This document shows, piece by piece, positions 1 through 6,189 of a DNA stretch of 6,219 nucleotides (within the stretch, counting starts at the first letter, position 1; each line of letters begins with the position of its first letter). The notes under the pieces are model-generated. The model did no database searches. It saw only the letters and a program-made list of their open reading frames with translations, and was not told where the DNA came from. Made by a program: the position numbers and the translations under genes. This stretch comes from Acidimicrobiaceae bacterium (lineage in GTDB: Bacteria > Actinomycetota > Acidimicrobiia > Acidimicrobiales > Bog-793). The DNA is taken from assembly GCA_027459565.1 (NCBI GenBank), contig DAIDIA010000110.1, positions 1-6,219 on the forward strand, written 5' to 3'.

Positions 1-762
1 CCCGATGGCTCCCTGCCGTTGCTCCGACCGATGAGCGAGGTCGCCGGCAGGATGGCGCCGATGGTCGCGGCGACGCACCTCATGCGACCCGGGGGCGGCC
101 GCGGCGTGCTCATGAGCGGCGTTCCCGGCGTGGCACCGGCGCGCGTGGTGGTGATCGGGGGGGGTGTCGCCGGACTCGCGGCCGCGACGATCGCGCGGGG
201 CATGCATGCGCACGTGCAGATACTCGACAAGAACCTTGACCTGCTCCGTTCGATCGATCATCACTTCGACGGGGCGATCGAGACGGTCGCATCGAACATG
301 CACAACCTCGAAGAGGCCTGTCTCGAGGCGGACATCGTGGTCGGGGCGGTGCTCAATGTCGGGGCGAAGGCGCCGAAGCTCGTCTCGCGCGATCTCGCCG
401 CTCGCATGCGCCACGGTTCGGTGCTCGTCGACATCTCGGTCGACCAGGGGGGCTGTTTCGAGGCGACGCGACCGACGACGCACTCTGACCCGGTGTTCTT
501 CGAAGATGGGTGTGTCTACTACTGCGTCGCCAACATGCCCGGGGCGACGCCCGCGACCTCGACCCAGGCGCTCGCGAATGCGACCCTTCCCTACTGCGTG
601 GAGCTTGCGAACCGGGGCTGGAGGGCGGCTGCGAGCGAGAATCGCGCACTTCGCGAGGGAGTCAACGTGGTCGGTGGTGCCGTCACCTACGGACCGGTCG
701 CGCAGGCACACGGGCTGGTCAGCAGCGATATCGACGCCTTCGTCGCCAGCGGTCAGCCCTGA
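1..762 (+). CDS. ald: Alanine dehydrogenase, C-terminal part (5' end outside window)
   Basis: Catalyses NAD-dependent reversible oxidative deamination of L-alanine to pyruvate and ammonium in the cytosol. The frame is open from base 1, and the conserved family block PMSEVAGRMAP begins ten codons in, so the real start lies upstream; the in-frame TTG at 19 is internal. In-window residues 53-58 are the Rossmann glycine motif GGGVAG, followed by Asp76 at the end of the second strand, which fits NAD binding. VDISVDQGGCFE (about 141-152) carries the family's catalytic Asp (about residue 148). RPTTHSDP and YCVANMPGATPATST are further hallmark blocks. 253 residues are present; the family is about 370, so about 120 N-terminal residues are missing, including the substrate-binding Arg/Lys and catalytic His (known from the family, not visible here). 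It ends in TGA, 366 bases before livH, and is probably transcribed separately. Family identification is very secure. Confidence 0.96.
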   Translation, partial: PDGSLPLLRPMSEVAGRMAPMVAATHLMRPGGGRGVLMSGVPGVAPARVVVIGGGVAGLAAATIARGMHAHVQILDKNLDLLRSIDHHFDGAIETVASNMHNLEEACLEADIVVGAVLNVGAKAPKLVSRDLAARMRHGSVLVDISVDQGGCFEATRPTTHSDPVFFEDGCVYYCVANMPGATPATSTQALANATLPYCVELANRGWRAAASENRALREGVNVVGGAVTYGPVAQAHGLVSSDIDAFVASGQP

Positions 763-825
763 GCGCTCCCGTCGTCAACGACGCGGACGAAAGACGCGCA
801 ACCTCGATCTCGCATCGCCGAGAGT

Positions 826-848
826 CGCGGTGAGCGACGGTCACCGCG
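826..848 (+). terminator. Terminator-like hairpin after ald
   Basis: CGCGGTGA (826-833) pairs perfectly with TCACCGCG (841-848) around a 7-base loop, 63 bases after the ald stop codon. The following bases, GCCCCGTTTGT, contain only a short T run, so this is not a classical intrinsic terminator. GC-rich actinobacteria often use hairpins lacking a U tract. The call rests on position and stem only. Confidence 0.35.
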
Positions 849-928
849 CGCGCCCCGTTTGTCGGCCGTCGCTCGCGATGGTGTGGCGATGCGCGCGATT
901 GAAGCGGTCGACGCGCGAAGGCGGCGCT

Positions 929-957
929 TTGTACTTTCGACATGTGTTCGTTATGCT
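929..957 (+). promoter_or_regulatory. Putative sigma-70-type promoter for the liv operon
   Basis: TTGTAC (929-934) and TATGCT (952-957) are separated by exactly 17 bases. The -10 matches the TATAAT consensus at four of six positions, including the key TA and final T; the -35 keeps only the initial TTG. Transcription would begin near 963-965, giving a leader of about 165 bases before livH. A small palindrome ACATGT (940-945) sits in the spacer and could be part of an operator. It is the best promoter candidate in the gap but is not confirmed. Confidence 0.4.
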
Positions 958-1073
958 CTCGGTCGCCAGCAGAGAGTCGCGAAGTTGTGTTTTGCGAAGA
1001 GGTGCTGTCGGGAGAATTCTTCCACCGACCGGGGGGCAGGGTGGCGTGACGCAGACGGTTCTTGGCACTACGA

Positions 1074-1112
1074 ACGAAGAGCATCTCGGAGTGGGCGCGT
1101 TGTGCTCTTCGT
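1074..1112 (+). promoter_or_regulatory. Leader stem-loop directly before the livH ribosome binding site
   Basis: ACGAAGAGCA (1074-1083) and TGCTCTTCGT (1103-1112) are perfect reverse complements, giving a 10-bp stem with a 19-base loop. The right arm ends one base before the AGGGG Shine-Dalgarno of livH (1114-1118). Its position suggests a role in translation initiation or attenuation, or an operator read as DNA. No ligand class or known riboswitch is recognised. Confidence 0.4.
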
Positions 1113-1128
1113 CAGGGGCTGGCGCGCG

Positions 1129-2022
1129 ATGAACCTTTTCATCGAATCGACGGGGTTCGGCATCGTCGTCGCCTCGATCCTCTCGATCGCGGCGGTCGGA
1201 TTCACCCTCCAGTGGGGTGTCACGAACATCTTGAATCTCGCGTACGTGGACTTCATGATCCTCACCGCGTACCTCGACTACTCGCTGAGCCAGGTTGCGG
1301 GACTCGACTTCTGGGTATCGGCGATCCTGTCGGTGCTCGCGGTCGGCGGGTTGTCCGTCGCGTTCAACCACTTCCTCATCCAGCCCTTCGTCCGGCGCGG
1401 CATCAAGTTCTTCTACCTGTTGATCATCGCCTTCGCGACCGGGACCGTCTTGCAGTACGTCATCCAGTCGATCTGGGGATCGACGTTTTTCAACATCAGC
1501 GTCGGCGGCAACCAGTCCTACAACATCGGAGGGATGCTGCTGACCGAGTCGCAGCTGATCATCATCGGCATGGCGCTCTTCGTGATGGTCTCGCTCCATC
1601 TGCTCCTTACGAAGACCGACTTTGGACGCTCGATGCGCGCGGTGGCGATCAATCCGACGCTCGCGCAGTGCTCGGGAATCCGCACCGCGGTCGTTCTGAA
1701 CGCCACATGGTTCCTCACCGGCGTTCTCTGTGGGATCTCGGGGCTCGTGCTCGCGTTCAACACGGCGACCTTTGACGTGAACACCGGCACGGTGTACATC
1801 TCGCAGATCCTCGCGGCCGTCGTACTCGGTGGCATCGGTTCTCCCTATGGGGCGATGCTCGCCGCGGTCATCATCGGCCTCATCTCCGAGTGGGCCTCCG
1901 CGTTCATCAATCCCTTCTTCAACGTCGTCGTCGCTTTGATCGTGCTCGTGGGCGTGTTGCTCTTCCGGCCCGAGGGCCTGCTCCGCTCGCTGACGACGAG
2001 TTCGGGAGGTGGAACCTCATGA
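1129..2022 (+). CDS. livH: Branched-chain amino acid-type ABC transporter permease LivH
   Basis: One of two membrane subunits of a HAAT-family importer. It forms half of the translocation path with LivM. The 297-residue product is almost wholly hydrophobic, with about eight membrane segments: clear ones near residues 8-28, 62-80, 94-112, 142-160, 187-210, 224-256 and 262-279. Family signatures are the segment-two block VTNILNLAYVDF (31-42, where many homologues have NFAHG), GRSMRAVAINPTLAQCSGI (166-184, the cytoplasmic loop that contacts the ATPases), VVLGGIGSPYGA (231-242) and the C-terminal FRPEGLL (279-285). Start: the frame stays open upstream to 859, but ATG 1129 has AGGGG at 1114-1118 and begins the hydrophobic family-like N terminus; the upstream extension is charged, Arg-rich and unlike the family. 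It is the first gene of the operon, and its stop overlaps the livM start as ATGA. Substrate specificity cannot be read from a permease. Confidence 0.94.
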   Translation: MNLFIESTGFGIVVASILSIAAVGFTLQWGVTNILNLAYVDFMILTAYLDYSLSQVAGLDFWVSAILSVLAVGGLSVAFNHFLIQPFVRRGIKFFYLLIIAFATGTVLQYVIQSIWGSTFFNISVGGNQSYNIGGMLLTESQLIIIGMALFVMVSLHLLLTKTDFGRSMRAVAINPTLAQCSGIRTAVVLNATWFLTGVLCGISGLVLAFNTATFDVNTGTVYISQILAAVVLGGIGSPYGAMLAAVIIGLISEWASAFINPFFNVVVALIVLVGVLLFRPEGLLRSLTTSSGGGTS

Positions 2023-3065
2023 CCTCGTTCCTCATCACGATGGGGATCTACTTCTTCATCGACCTGATCCTCGTGCTGAGCGCGAACCTGCAGCTTGGCC
2101 TGATGGGGATGGCAAATCTCGGCTTCGTTTTGTTCCTCGGGATCGGCGCGTACGCAGCGACGATCTTCTCGATCGGTCCGGAGCCCGCGAACTCGCTCCA
2201 GCAGTACTTCTTCGGCGTCGCGCTTCCGTTTCCCTTGCCGATCATCCTCGCGATCATCTGCGGAATGATCGGGGGACTCCTCGTCGGACTCGTCTCGCTC
2301 TATCGCATGCGTGGCCACTACCTCGCGATCATCACGCTCGCGATCCTGACGATCTGCTCCACGCTCGTCGAGGGATATCCGAGGTTCCTCGGTGGCAGCA
2401 ACGGGCTCACGGGAATTGTCCAGCCGCTCTCGTCGCTGACGAGTTCGTACAACGGGTACCAGCTCATCTTCCTCGGGCTGAGCGGGGTGCTCTGTCTCGC
2501 GGTCTTCATTTTCTGCCAGCGCTTCATCCACTCGCCGCTTGGCCGGATGGCGAAGGCGGTGCGCGAGAACGAGACCGCGGTGACGACGCTTGGCATCAAC
2601 CCGTTCCGCGTGCGACTGCTCGCGACGGTCTGTGGAGGCGGCATGGCCGCGCTTTCGGGGGCGCTCTTGGCCGAATACGTGACCGCGTGGGGGATCGCGC
2701 CGTGGTCGTTCACGGAGATCTTCCCGGCGACCGCGGCGATGATCATCGGTGGGCGCGGCAACAACTGGGGCGTCGCTCTTGGGACCTTCATGACCTACGT
2801 CGTCGTCGGTCAGGGCCTTCCCTTCCTGCCGGGGGTTTCATCGAACCCCGAGCTCGGTTATGCGATCCAGTGGATCATCTACGGCGTCGCACTGGTCGCA
2901 TTCCTCTGGTTCCGCCCCTCTGGCCTCTTGCCCGAACAAAAGGGACGCTGGAAGCACGCCCCCGAATTCGTGCCAGCGACGATGTCGAGCGCGTCCGATT
3001 TGCCCGCGGCGCCATCGGTTGCCGAGCAGGTCGCCGAAGAGGGGGCGCATTCGCATGACCAGTGA
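2019..3065 (+). CDS. livM: Branched-chain amino acid-type ABC transporter permease LivM
   Basis: Second membrane subunit of the importer and partner of LivH. The 348-residue product has hydrophobic segments at about 4-22, 28-50, 70-94, 99-116, 148-168, 197-219, 236-266 and 282-298. Typical family blocks are MGMANLGFVLFLGIGAYAA (29-47), YRMRGHYLAIITLAI (95-109), GRMAKAVRENETAVTTLGIN (175-194), which is the ATPase-coupling loop, and MIIGGRGNNWGVALGT (241-256). WFRPSGLLPEQKGRW closes the family domain; a polar tail of about 35-40 residues rich in Ala, Glu and Ser follows (312-348) with no recognised motif. The start is ATG 2019, with GGGAGG at 2004-2009 nine bases upstream; it overlaps the livH stop by four bases, so coupled translation is likely. 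The 3' end overlaps livG by 11 bases. Family assignment is secure. Confidence 0.94.
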   Translation: MTSFLITMGIYFFIDLILVLSANLQLGLMGMANLGFVLFLGIGAYAATIFSIGPEPANSLQQYFFGVALPFPLPIILAIICGMIGGLLVGLVSLYRMRGHYLAIITLAILTICSTLVEGYPRFLGGSNGLTGIVQPLSSLTSSYNGYQLIFLGLSGVLCLAVFIFCQRFIHSPLGRMAKAVRENETAVTTLGINPFRVRLLATVCGGGMAALSGALLAEYVTAWGIAPWSFTEIFPATAAMIIGGRGNNWGVALGTFMTYVVVGQGLPFLPGVSSNPELGYAIQWIIYGVALVAFLWFRPSGLLPEQKGRWKHAPEFVPATMSSASDLPAAPSVAEQVAEEGAHSHDQ

Positions 3066-3813
3066 TGCCATCCTCGAGGTGGAAGATGTCAGCTGTGCCT
3101 TCGGCGGCGTCCAGGCGGTCGACCACGCCTCGCTCACGATCGACCGCGGATCGATCACCGGACTGATCGGACCCAACGGCGCGGGCAAGTCGACGATGGT
3201 GAACATCATCTCTGGCCACACGAAGGGCCAGGAGGGCAGGGTCGTCTTCGCCGGTCAGGAGACAACGGGCCTCGCCCCCTACCAGGTGGCACGCCGCGGG
3301 CTGATCCGCACCTTCCAGCTCTCGAGCGAGTTTCCCAACATGACCCTCTTGGAGAACATGCTCGTCGCTCCAAGACAGGTCGGGACGAAGTTCTGGAATG
3401 CGATGTTCCGCAAGTCGGTCTGGAACCGCGAGGAGTACGCGCTGCTCGAGAAGGCGCGCCATCTTCTCGTGGAGTTCGGCCTCTACAAGCTCGCCGATGA
3501 GTACGCGGGAAATCTGAGCGGTGGACAAAAGCGCCTGCTCGAGATCGCCCGTGCGCTGATGGCCGATCCGACGATGCTGGTGCTCGACGAGCCGATGGCC
3601 GGCGTCTCCGGCGTCCTCATCGACCGACTGGTCGATCACATCCTCGAGCTCAACAGGTCCGGGCTGACCTTCCTCGTCATCGAGCACGACCTCGAGGTCA
3701 TCGACCGCCTGTGCGAGAACGTCTACGTCATGGCCCAGGGCAGCGTCCTCGCCTATGGTCCGATGTACGAGCTGCGCCAGAATGAGAGTGTCCTTGAGGC
3801 CTACCTTGACTGA
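3055..3813 (+). CDS. livG: Branched-chain amino acid-type ABC transporter ATP-binding protein LivG
   Basis: Cytoplasmic ATPase that works with LivF to drive uptake. The 252 residues match the family length of about 250-260. The motifs are intact: Walker A GPNGAGKST (39-47), Q-loop Gln88 in RTFQLS, signature LSGGQ (154-158), Walker B MLVLDEP (174-180) with catalytic Glu179, and switch His211 in IEHD. The RTFQ context and the long insert before the signature (about 105-150) are characteristic of LivG rather than LivF. The D-loop region reads MAGVSG, where relatives usually have AGLNP or AGVNP; this is a mild variation. Start: ATG 3055 lies inside the end of livM and is preceded by AGGGG (3040-3044), 10 bases upstream. 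The frame is open further 5', but only through livM coding sequence. It overlaps the livF TTG start by eight bases. Confidence 0.95.
   Translation: MTSDAILEVEDVSCAFGGVQAVDHASLTIDRGSITGLIGPNGAGKSTMVNIISGHTKGQEGRVVFAGQETTGLAPYQVARRGLIRTFQLSSEFPNMTLLENMLVAPRQVGTKFWNAMFRKSVWNREEYALLEKARHLLVEFGLYKLADEYAGNLSGGQKRLLEIARALMADPTMLVLDEPMAGVSGVLIDRLVDHILELNRSGLTFLVIEHDLEVIDRLCENVYVMAQGSVLAYGPMYELRQNESVLEAYLD
3796..3799 (+). promoter_or_regulatory. Ribosome binding site supporting a TTG start for livF
   Basis: GAGG lies inside the last codons of livG, six bases before TTG 3806. Competing in-frame starts are ATG 3782, GTG 3788, TTG 3794 and ATG 3836. None has a comparable purine-rich site at good spacing, so this motif decides the start. 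Confidence 0.55.
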
Positions 3814-4612
3814 GACCGCCCCCGCCACCGCGACGATGACGCCGTCGACGCGCGACGGCTCGCATCACGTGCTCGTCGTCACGGATGTCACCGCGGGCTA
3901 TGGCCCGGTGCCGATCATCCACAATGTCGATCTGCGCGCCGAGTCCGCGCGTCTCGTGGCGCTCATCAGACCCAACGGCGCGGGCAAGTCGACGCTGTTG
4001 AAGACGATCATGGGCATCTTGGTGCCGCGCAACGGTTCGATCATGCTCGACGACACCCCGGTGCATGGACTGCGCCCGGACCAGATCGTCCGCGCCGGGA
4101 TCGGTTACGTGCCCCAGGTGGGAGACGTCTTTGACCATCTCACCGTCGCCGAGAACCTCTCGGTCGGCGGAATCATCGCCAAGAAGAGTCGCGAGGCAAA
4201 ACGCGAGGAGGTGCTGACGCTCTTTCCGGTGCTCGCTCCGCGCCTCAAGCAGCGCGCGCGCACCCTCAGTGGAGGCGAGCGCCGTATCCTGGCGGTCGCG
4301 CGTGCGCTGATGGGCTCACCAAAGCTCGTGATCATGGATGAGCCGAGCGCAGGTCTGAGTCCTAGGGCGATGAACCTCGTCTGGGAGCATCTCGAGATCC
4401 TGCGCAACGACGGGCTGGCGTTGCTCGTCGTCGAACAGAAGGCCAAGGCGATCATGGCGATCGCGGACTGGGTCTACGTCCTCGTCGACGGGCGCAACGC
4501 GCTCGAGTCGTCGGGGGAGACGATGCTCGCGAACGTGCACGATCTTGGAAGAATCTTCATGGGCCAGCAGCTCACGCTGAATACGGAGCGGGTGGTACCG
4601 GAGGGGGAATAA
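3806..4612 (+). CDS. livF: Branched-chain amino acid-type ABC transporter ATP-binding protein LivF, with altered Walker A
   Basis: Second ATPase of the importer. From TTG 3806 the product is 268 residues, somewhat longer than the usual 230-240 because of a polar Thr/Ala-rich N-terminal leader of about 20 residues. Motifs: Walker A at 55-63 reads RPNGAGKST instead of GPNGAGKST, so Arg55 (codon AGA, 3968-3970) replaces the normally invariant first Gly; Q-loop Gln104 in YVPQ; signature LSGGE (154-158); Walker B LVIMDEP (174-180) with Glu179. The switch position is Gln211 (VEQK); Gln there is normal for LivF. GYVPQ and VEQ identify LivF rather than LivG. The start is chosen for GAGG at 3796-3799 and eight-base overlap with livG; ATG 3836 would give 258 residues without a good ribosome site. 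The Lys, Ser/Thr and other Gly residues of the P-loop remain, so function may persist, but this is uncertain. Confidence 0.92.
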   Translation: MTETAPATATMTPSTRDGSHHVLVVTDVTAGYGPVPIIHNVDLRAESARLVALIRPNGAGKSTLLKTIMGILVPRNGSIMLDDTPVHGLRPDQIVRAGIGYVPQVGDVFDHLTVAENLSVGGIIAKKSREAKREEVLTLFPVLAPRLKQRARTLSGGERRILAVARALMGSPKLVIMDEPSAGLSPRAMNLVWEHLEILRNDGLALLVVEQKAKAIMAIADWVYVLVDGRNALESSGETMLANVHDLGRIFMGQQLTLNTERVVPEGE

Positions 4613-4666
4613 CCTCAGAAGCACAGCATCAGCCAATATCGGCAATAGAGAAGCAAGGGGGACAGC

Positions 4667-5974
4667 ATGGGCAGACAACCATTTTTCCTGAGAGGGAAGA
4701 TGAAACTCGCAACGCTTGTCGTAGCGGTTGCGCCAGTATTCGCACTCACGGCGTGTGGATCGGCGAGCACGGCACCGACGAGCCACAAGGCATCGGGCGC
4801 TCCGGTGCAGATCGACGTCTTCAGCCCGTTCTCGGGCGCGAACGCGTTCATCGGCACGACGTTCAACCTTCCGCCGGTCAAGATGGGCGCAGCGCTCATC
4901 AATGCCGCCGGAGGCGTCAACGGCCACCCGGTCTCGGTCATCGCGACGGACTCGGGAACCGACCCTGCAGATGCGCTGCCGGCAATCCAGCGGCTGTTCG
5001 TCCAGCACTCGAACCTGTCGGGAATGCTCGCGCTCGACTCGTCGAACGCCCCCGCGCTCGCGCCGTTGATGAACCAGCACAAGGTCGTGACGATGAGCCT
5101 CGCGGGAACGGCCTCGCTTGACAAGAACCCGTACAAGTTCTTCTACCGCCTCGCCTCCCCGGACTCGATGATGGGGACCGCCCTTGCCCAGACGACGCTG
5201 CACCTCGGATACAAGAAGGTTGCGCTGATCTTTGACTCGAGTGGAACGTCGCAGTCCGATGTTCCCGGCATCGTCAAGGAGTACCTCAACCACGGCGGGA
5301 AGATCGCACTGAACCTCACGGTGCAGGTCGACCAGTCCTCGTATCGCACCGAGGTCGCCAAGCTCAAGGCGGCGAACGTCCAGGCGCTCATCACCGAGAC
5401 CGACCCGCAGACTGCGGCAACGCTGTTCGCGAACATGAAGCAGCTCGGTGTCCTCGGACTGCCCGTCATCGGTGGCGCCGAGGATGACGTCGCCTCCTAC
5501 TTCACCTCGGTCGCGAAGGCCGTCGGAGGGATGGCGGTCGCCGCGAAGTGGATGTACGTCGAGAACTTCGCGCCAGCGACTGCACCGGGGCAGAACTACT
5601 TCAATGCCCAGTGGGCAAAGGCCGACCCCAAGGGCGGCGCACCGGTGCCTCCCCAGTACGCGCTCTATGACGGACTGAACATCATGGCGCTCGCGATGGA
5701 CGAGGCGCACTCGTCGAACCCCGCGGTGTACGTGAACTTCATCAAGAAGGTCACCTACAACCCCGGCGGCAAGACCGTCTCGAACTACGCGCAGGGTCTC
5801 GCCGCATTGAACGCGGGCCAGAAGATCCAGTACTCGGGAGCTTCGGGTCAGCTCGTGTTCAACAAGTACAACTGGCCACCGCAGGGCTTCGAGTTGTTGA
5901 AGCTCACCCCGAAGGGAACCCTGGTGTCTGTGTACAAGCAGACGGCAGCCTCGGTCGGTGCGTTCTTCAAGTAG
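4667..5974 (+). CDS. livK: Substrate-binding lipoprotein of HAAT-family ABC importer (LivK-like)
   Basis: Extracytoplasmic receptor that delivers ligand to LivHM; periplasmic-binding-protein type I fold (Peripla_BP_6 class). The 435-residue product starts with a basic n-region (Arg3, Arg9, Lys11, Lys13), a hydrophobic stretch and a lipobox LTAC with Cys30, so it is probably lipid-anchored. A polar Ser/Thr/Ala linker (31-46) follows. Family features are the first strand with SPFSGANA (53-60), INAAGGVNG (78-86), the following strand VSVIATDSGTDPADA (89-103), and SSNAPALAPL (125-134), which normally lies near the ligand. Start: ATG 4667 has AAGGGGG (4655-4661) five bases upstream. A second in-frame ATG at 4700 (GAGAGGG nearby, only three bases away) would give a shorter signal peptide with the same Cys. 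It begins 54 bases after livF and ends before a strong hairpin. The ligand is probably a hydrophobic amino acid or related compound, but this family also binds amides, urea and aromatic acids. Confidence 0.9.
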   Translation: MGRQPFFLRGKMKLATLVVAVAPVFALTACGSASTAPTSHKASGAPVQIDVFSPFSGANAFIGTTFNLPPVKMGAALINAAGGVNGHPVSVIATDSGTDPADALPAIQRLFVQHSNLSGMLALDSSNAPALAPLMNQHKVVTMSLAGTASLDKNPYKFFYRLASPDSMMGTALAQTTLHLGYKKVALIFDSSGTSQSDVPGIVKEYLNHGGKIALNLTVQVDQSSYRTEVAKLKAANVQALITETDPQTAATLFANMKQLGVLGLPVIGGAEDDVASYFTSVAKAVGGMAVAAKWMYVENFAPATAPGQNYFNAQWAKADPKGGAPVPPQYALYDGLNIMALAMDEAHSSNPAVYVNFIKKVTYNPGGKTVSNYAQGLAALNAGQKIQYSGASGQLVFNKYNWPPQGFELLKLTPKGTLVSVYKQTAASVGAFFK

Positions 5975-5991
5975 TCATCGCATCATCTGAC

Positions 5992-6027
5992 AGGGGAGCT
6001 CCGTCGCAGATGCGGCGGAGCTCCCCT
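5992..6027 (+). terminator. Strong terminator hairpin at end of liv operon
   Basis: AGGGGAGCTCCG (5992-6003) pairs perfectly with CGGAGCTCCCCT (6016-6027). The stem extends inward by a G-U pair and three more Watson-Crick pairs to a 16-bp stem with an AGAT tetraloop. It begins 17 bases after the binding-protein stop codon. There is no long T tract; CCGTTCG follows. It therefore resembles the U-poor hairpin terminators common in GC-rich bacteria. It could also protect the 3' end of the transcript. Confidence 0.8.
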
Positions 6028-6112
6028 CCGTTCGCAGGCCCCGCGGGCTAGGCCGTTGTGCATTGAGCGGGTGCGCGACGAGGCACCGATCTCGACTGCG
6101 CGGTGAGTCGGA

Positions 6113-6124
6113 CCGGTGCACCGG
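6113..6124. promoter_or_regulatory. 12-bp perfect palindrome, possible operator
   Basis: CCGGTGCACCGG is its own reverse complement and lies about 65 bases before the next gene, just ahead of an A/T-rich patch (6125-6136) where a promoter could sit. Related half-sites occur nearby: GGTGC 6070-6074, GCACC 6083-6087 and CGGTG 6101-6105. A 12-base palindrome is expected about once or twice by chance in a window this size, so position is the main support. Confidence 0.3.
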
Positions 6125-6143
6125 AATTTTCTACATGCAGGGA

Positions 6144-6162
6144 TGTCGCGAACGGCGCGACA
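6144..6162 (+). promoter_or_regulatory. Leader inverted repeat before the last gene
   Basis: TGTCGCG (6144-6150) and CGCGACA (6156-6162) form a 7-bp stem with a 5-base loop, 14 bases before the Shine-Dalgarno of the gene at 6190. It may act as an RNA hairpin in the leader or as a DNA-binding site. There is no T tract that would suggest a terminator. Confidence 0.35.
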
Positions 6163-6189
6163 GTCGGTCTTTGTTCGGAGGAGCACATC

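Larger units (their letters stand above)
763..1128 (+). other. Intergenic region ald-livH: terminator-like hairpin, promoter and leader
   Basis: No convincing gene lies in this 366-base gap. Open frames crossing it are Arg/Ser/Asp-rich read-throughs with no recognisable motif. It holds, in order, a small inverted repeat CGTCGT-CA-ACGACG (770-783) just after the ald stop, an 8-bp stem hairpin (826-848), a promoter-like pair of hexamers (929-957) and a leader of roughly 165 bases with a 10-bp stem (1074-1112). The stretch around 925-1020 is visibly richer in A/T than the flanking genes, consistent with a control region. Confidence 0.7.

Noticed and set aside
859..1128. N-terminal extension of livH
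   Set aside because: The 90 extra residues are charged and unlike LivH. The better start at 1129 has its own ribosome site, and the promoter candidate lies inside this stretch.
164..1132. 322-codon + strand frame overlapping ald
   Set aside because: Arg/Ser-rich product in an alternative frame of ald, with no ribosome site or motif.
841..1599. 252-codon minus-strand open frame across the ald-livH gap
   Set aside because: It is dominated by Asp/Glu/Arg repeats typical of antisense frames, and most of it lies opposite livH.
2875..3828. 317-codon minus-strand open frame opposite livG
   Set aside because: It is the exact antisense of livG, with low-complexity composition and no family resemblance.
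3171..3994. Near-identical 25-base repeat in livG (3171-3195) and livF (3970-3994)
   Set aside because: It encodes the shared P-loop of paralogous ATPases, so it reflects protein conservation and codon bias and is not a mobile or recombination repeat.
4632..4643. Imperfect palindrome GCCAATATCGGC between livF and the binding-protein gene
   Set aside because: The short arms are interrupted by a mismatch, and no convincing -35/-10 pair is visible. It is not enough to call an operator or promoter.
4316..5710. 464-codon open frame on the minus strand opposite livF and the binding-protein gene
   Set aside because: It is Arg/Asp/Val-rich with no motif, and is a shadow of GC-rich coding sequence on the other strand. 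Both + strand genes are unambiguous.
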